30,371 nt of DNA, from NCBI GenBank assembly GCA_021845945.1, contig JAJZRD010000021.1:1-30371 (forward strand), written 5' to 3'. The notes beneath the pieces were generated by a model that saw only the letters and a program-made list of their open reading frames with translations, had not been told where the DNA came from and did no database searches. Position numbers and translations under genes: made by a program. Of the stretch, positions 30,264 to 30,371 are shown in pieces; position 1 is the stretch's first letter, and each line of letters begins with the position of its first letter. This stretch comes from Chloroflexota bacterium (GTDB lineage Bacteria; Chloroflexota; UBA6077).

Positions 30264-30371
30264 TTAGGATGTGTTTGGATGCTGGGGAGAACGCTTCATC
30301 CGGCTTTTTCGAGCACGAGTGCGATTGATCAGGTGCTCGACCACCAGCGACGCCGCGCCCTCGGGTGTCAG
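30264..30371 (-). CDS. C-terminal end of an unidentified protein entering from the right edge
   Basis: An open frame on the minus strand runs from the window edge to a TAA at 30266-30264 and gives 35 residues, including LTPEGAASLVVEHLINRTRA and a basic tail. A helix with coding-like composition, on the same strand as the amidohydrolase and about 210 bp upstream of it. The family cannot be told from so little; it could belong to the same catabolic cluster. Confidence 0.5.
   Translation of the reverse strand: MTPEGAASLVVEHLINRTRARKSRMKRSPQHPNTS

Noticed and set aside
1..30371. CRISPR array or phage-defence system
   Set aside because: No regularly spaced repeats and no cas or recognised defence genes were found on either strand.

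Overview
The window is high-GC bacterial DNA with frequent GTG/TTG starts, tight ATGA/GTGA gene overlaps and several TATAAT-type promoters. The mix of genes (MASE3 and multi-GAF sensor kinases, a Tat-type branched-chain-amino-acid-family binding lipoprotein, small lineage-restricted hypotheticals, ISKra4-like transposase debris) suggests an uncultured Chloroflexota-like bacterium. That assignment is inference; there is no rRNA or other phylogenetic marker to prove it.

Region 1 (1-5.8 kb) is housekeeping and hypothetical genes. A partial class I methyltransferase runs off the left edge behind a small membrane protein that appears to be leaderless. A self-contained tRNA-Gly(CCC) unit has its own promoter and terminator. 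It is followed by a 3D-domain cell-wall protein and a DedA-family membrane protein with a structured leader RNA. Next come a two-gene operon (an 81-aa protein ending in Gly-Gly, then a membrane-anchored protein with one Cys), an HD-domain phosphohydrolase and a secreted HExxH metallopeptidase.

Region 2 (5.9-14.3 kb) is signalling plus repair. It holds a receiver-like protein without its phospho-acceptor Asp, an OmpR-type response regulator overlapping a soluble GAF-GAF-PAS histidine kinase, endonuclease IV overlapping a glycerophosphodiester phosphodiesterase, and a 1028-aa MASE3-GAF-GAF-PAS histidine kinase with no adjacent regulator.

Region 3 (14.5-19.5 kb) has two unrecognised proteins, a divergent pyruvate kinase, and a minus-strand pair (MFS transporter, then a stand-alone RibD-C-type reductase).

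Region 4 (19.6-30.4 kb) is the most coherent accessory block. After a degenerate 0.4-kb insertion element comes one long operon: IclR regulator, PyrK-like electron-transfer flavoprotein, PyrD class 1B dehydrogenase, two LivH/LivM permeases, two LivG/LivF ATPases and a LivJ-type binding lipoprotein. It is closed by a strong intrinsic terminator. Convergent to it, across a broken ISKra4-type transposase, lies a dihydropyrimidinase/hydantoinase-family amidohydrolase. Together these suggest uptake and catabolism of a cyclic ureide or pyrimidine (orotate, uracil, hydantoin or allantoin type), switched by the IclR protein through an inverted repeat seen next to its promoter. The substrate cannot be read from the sequence.
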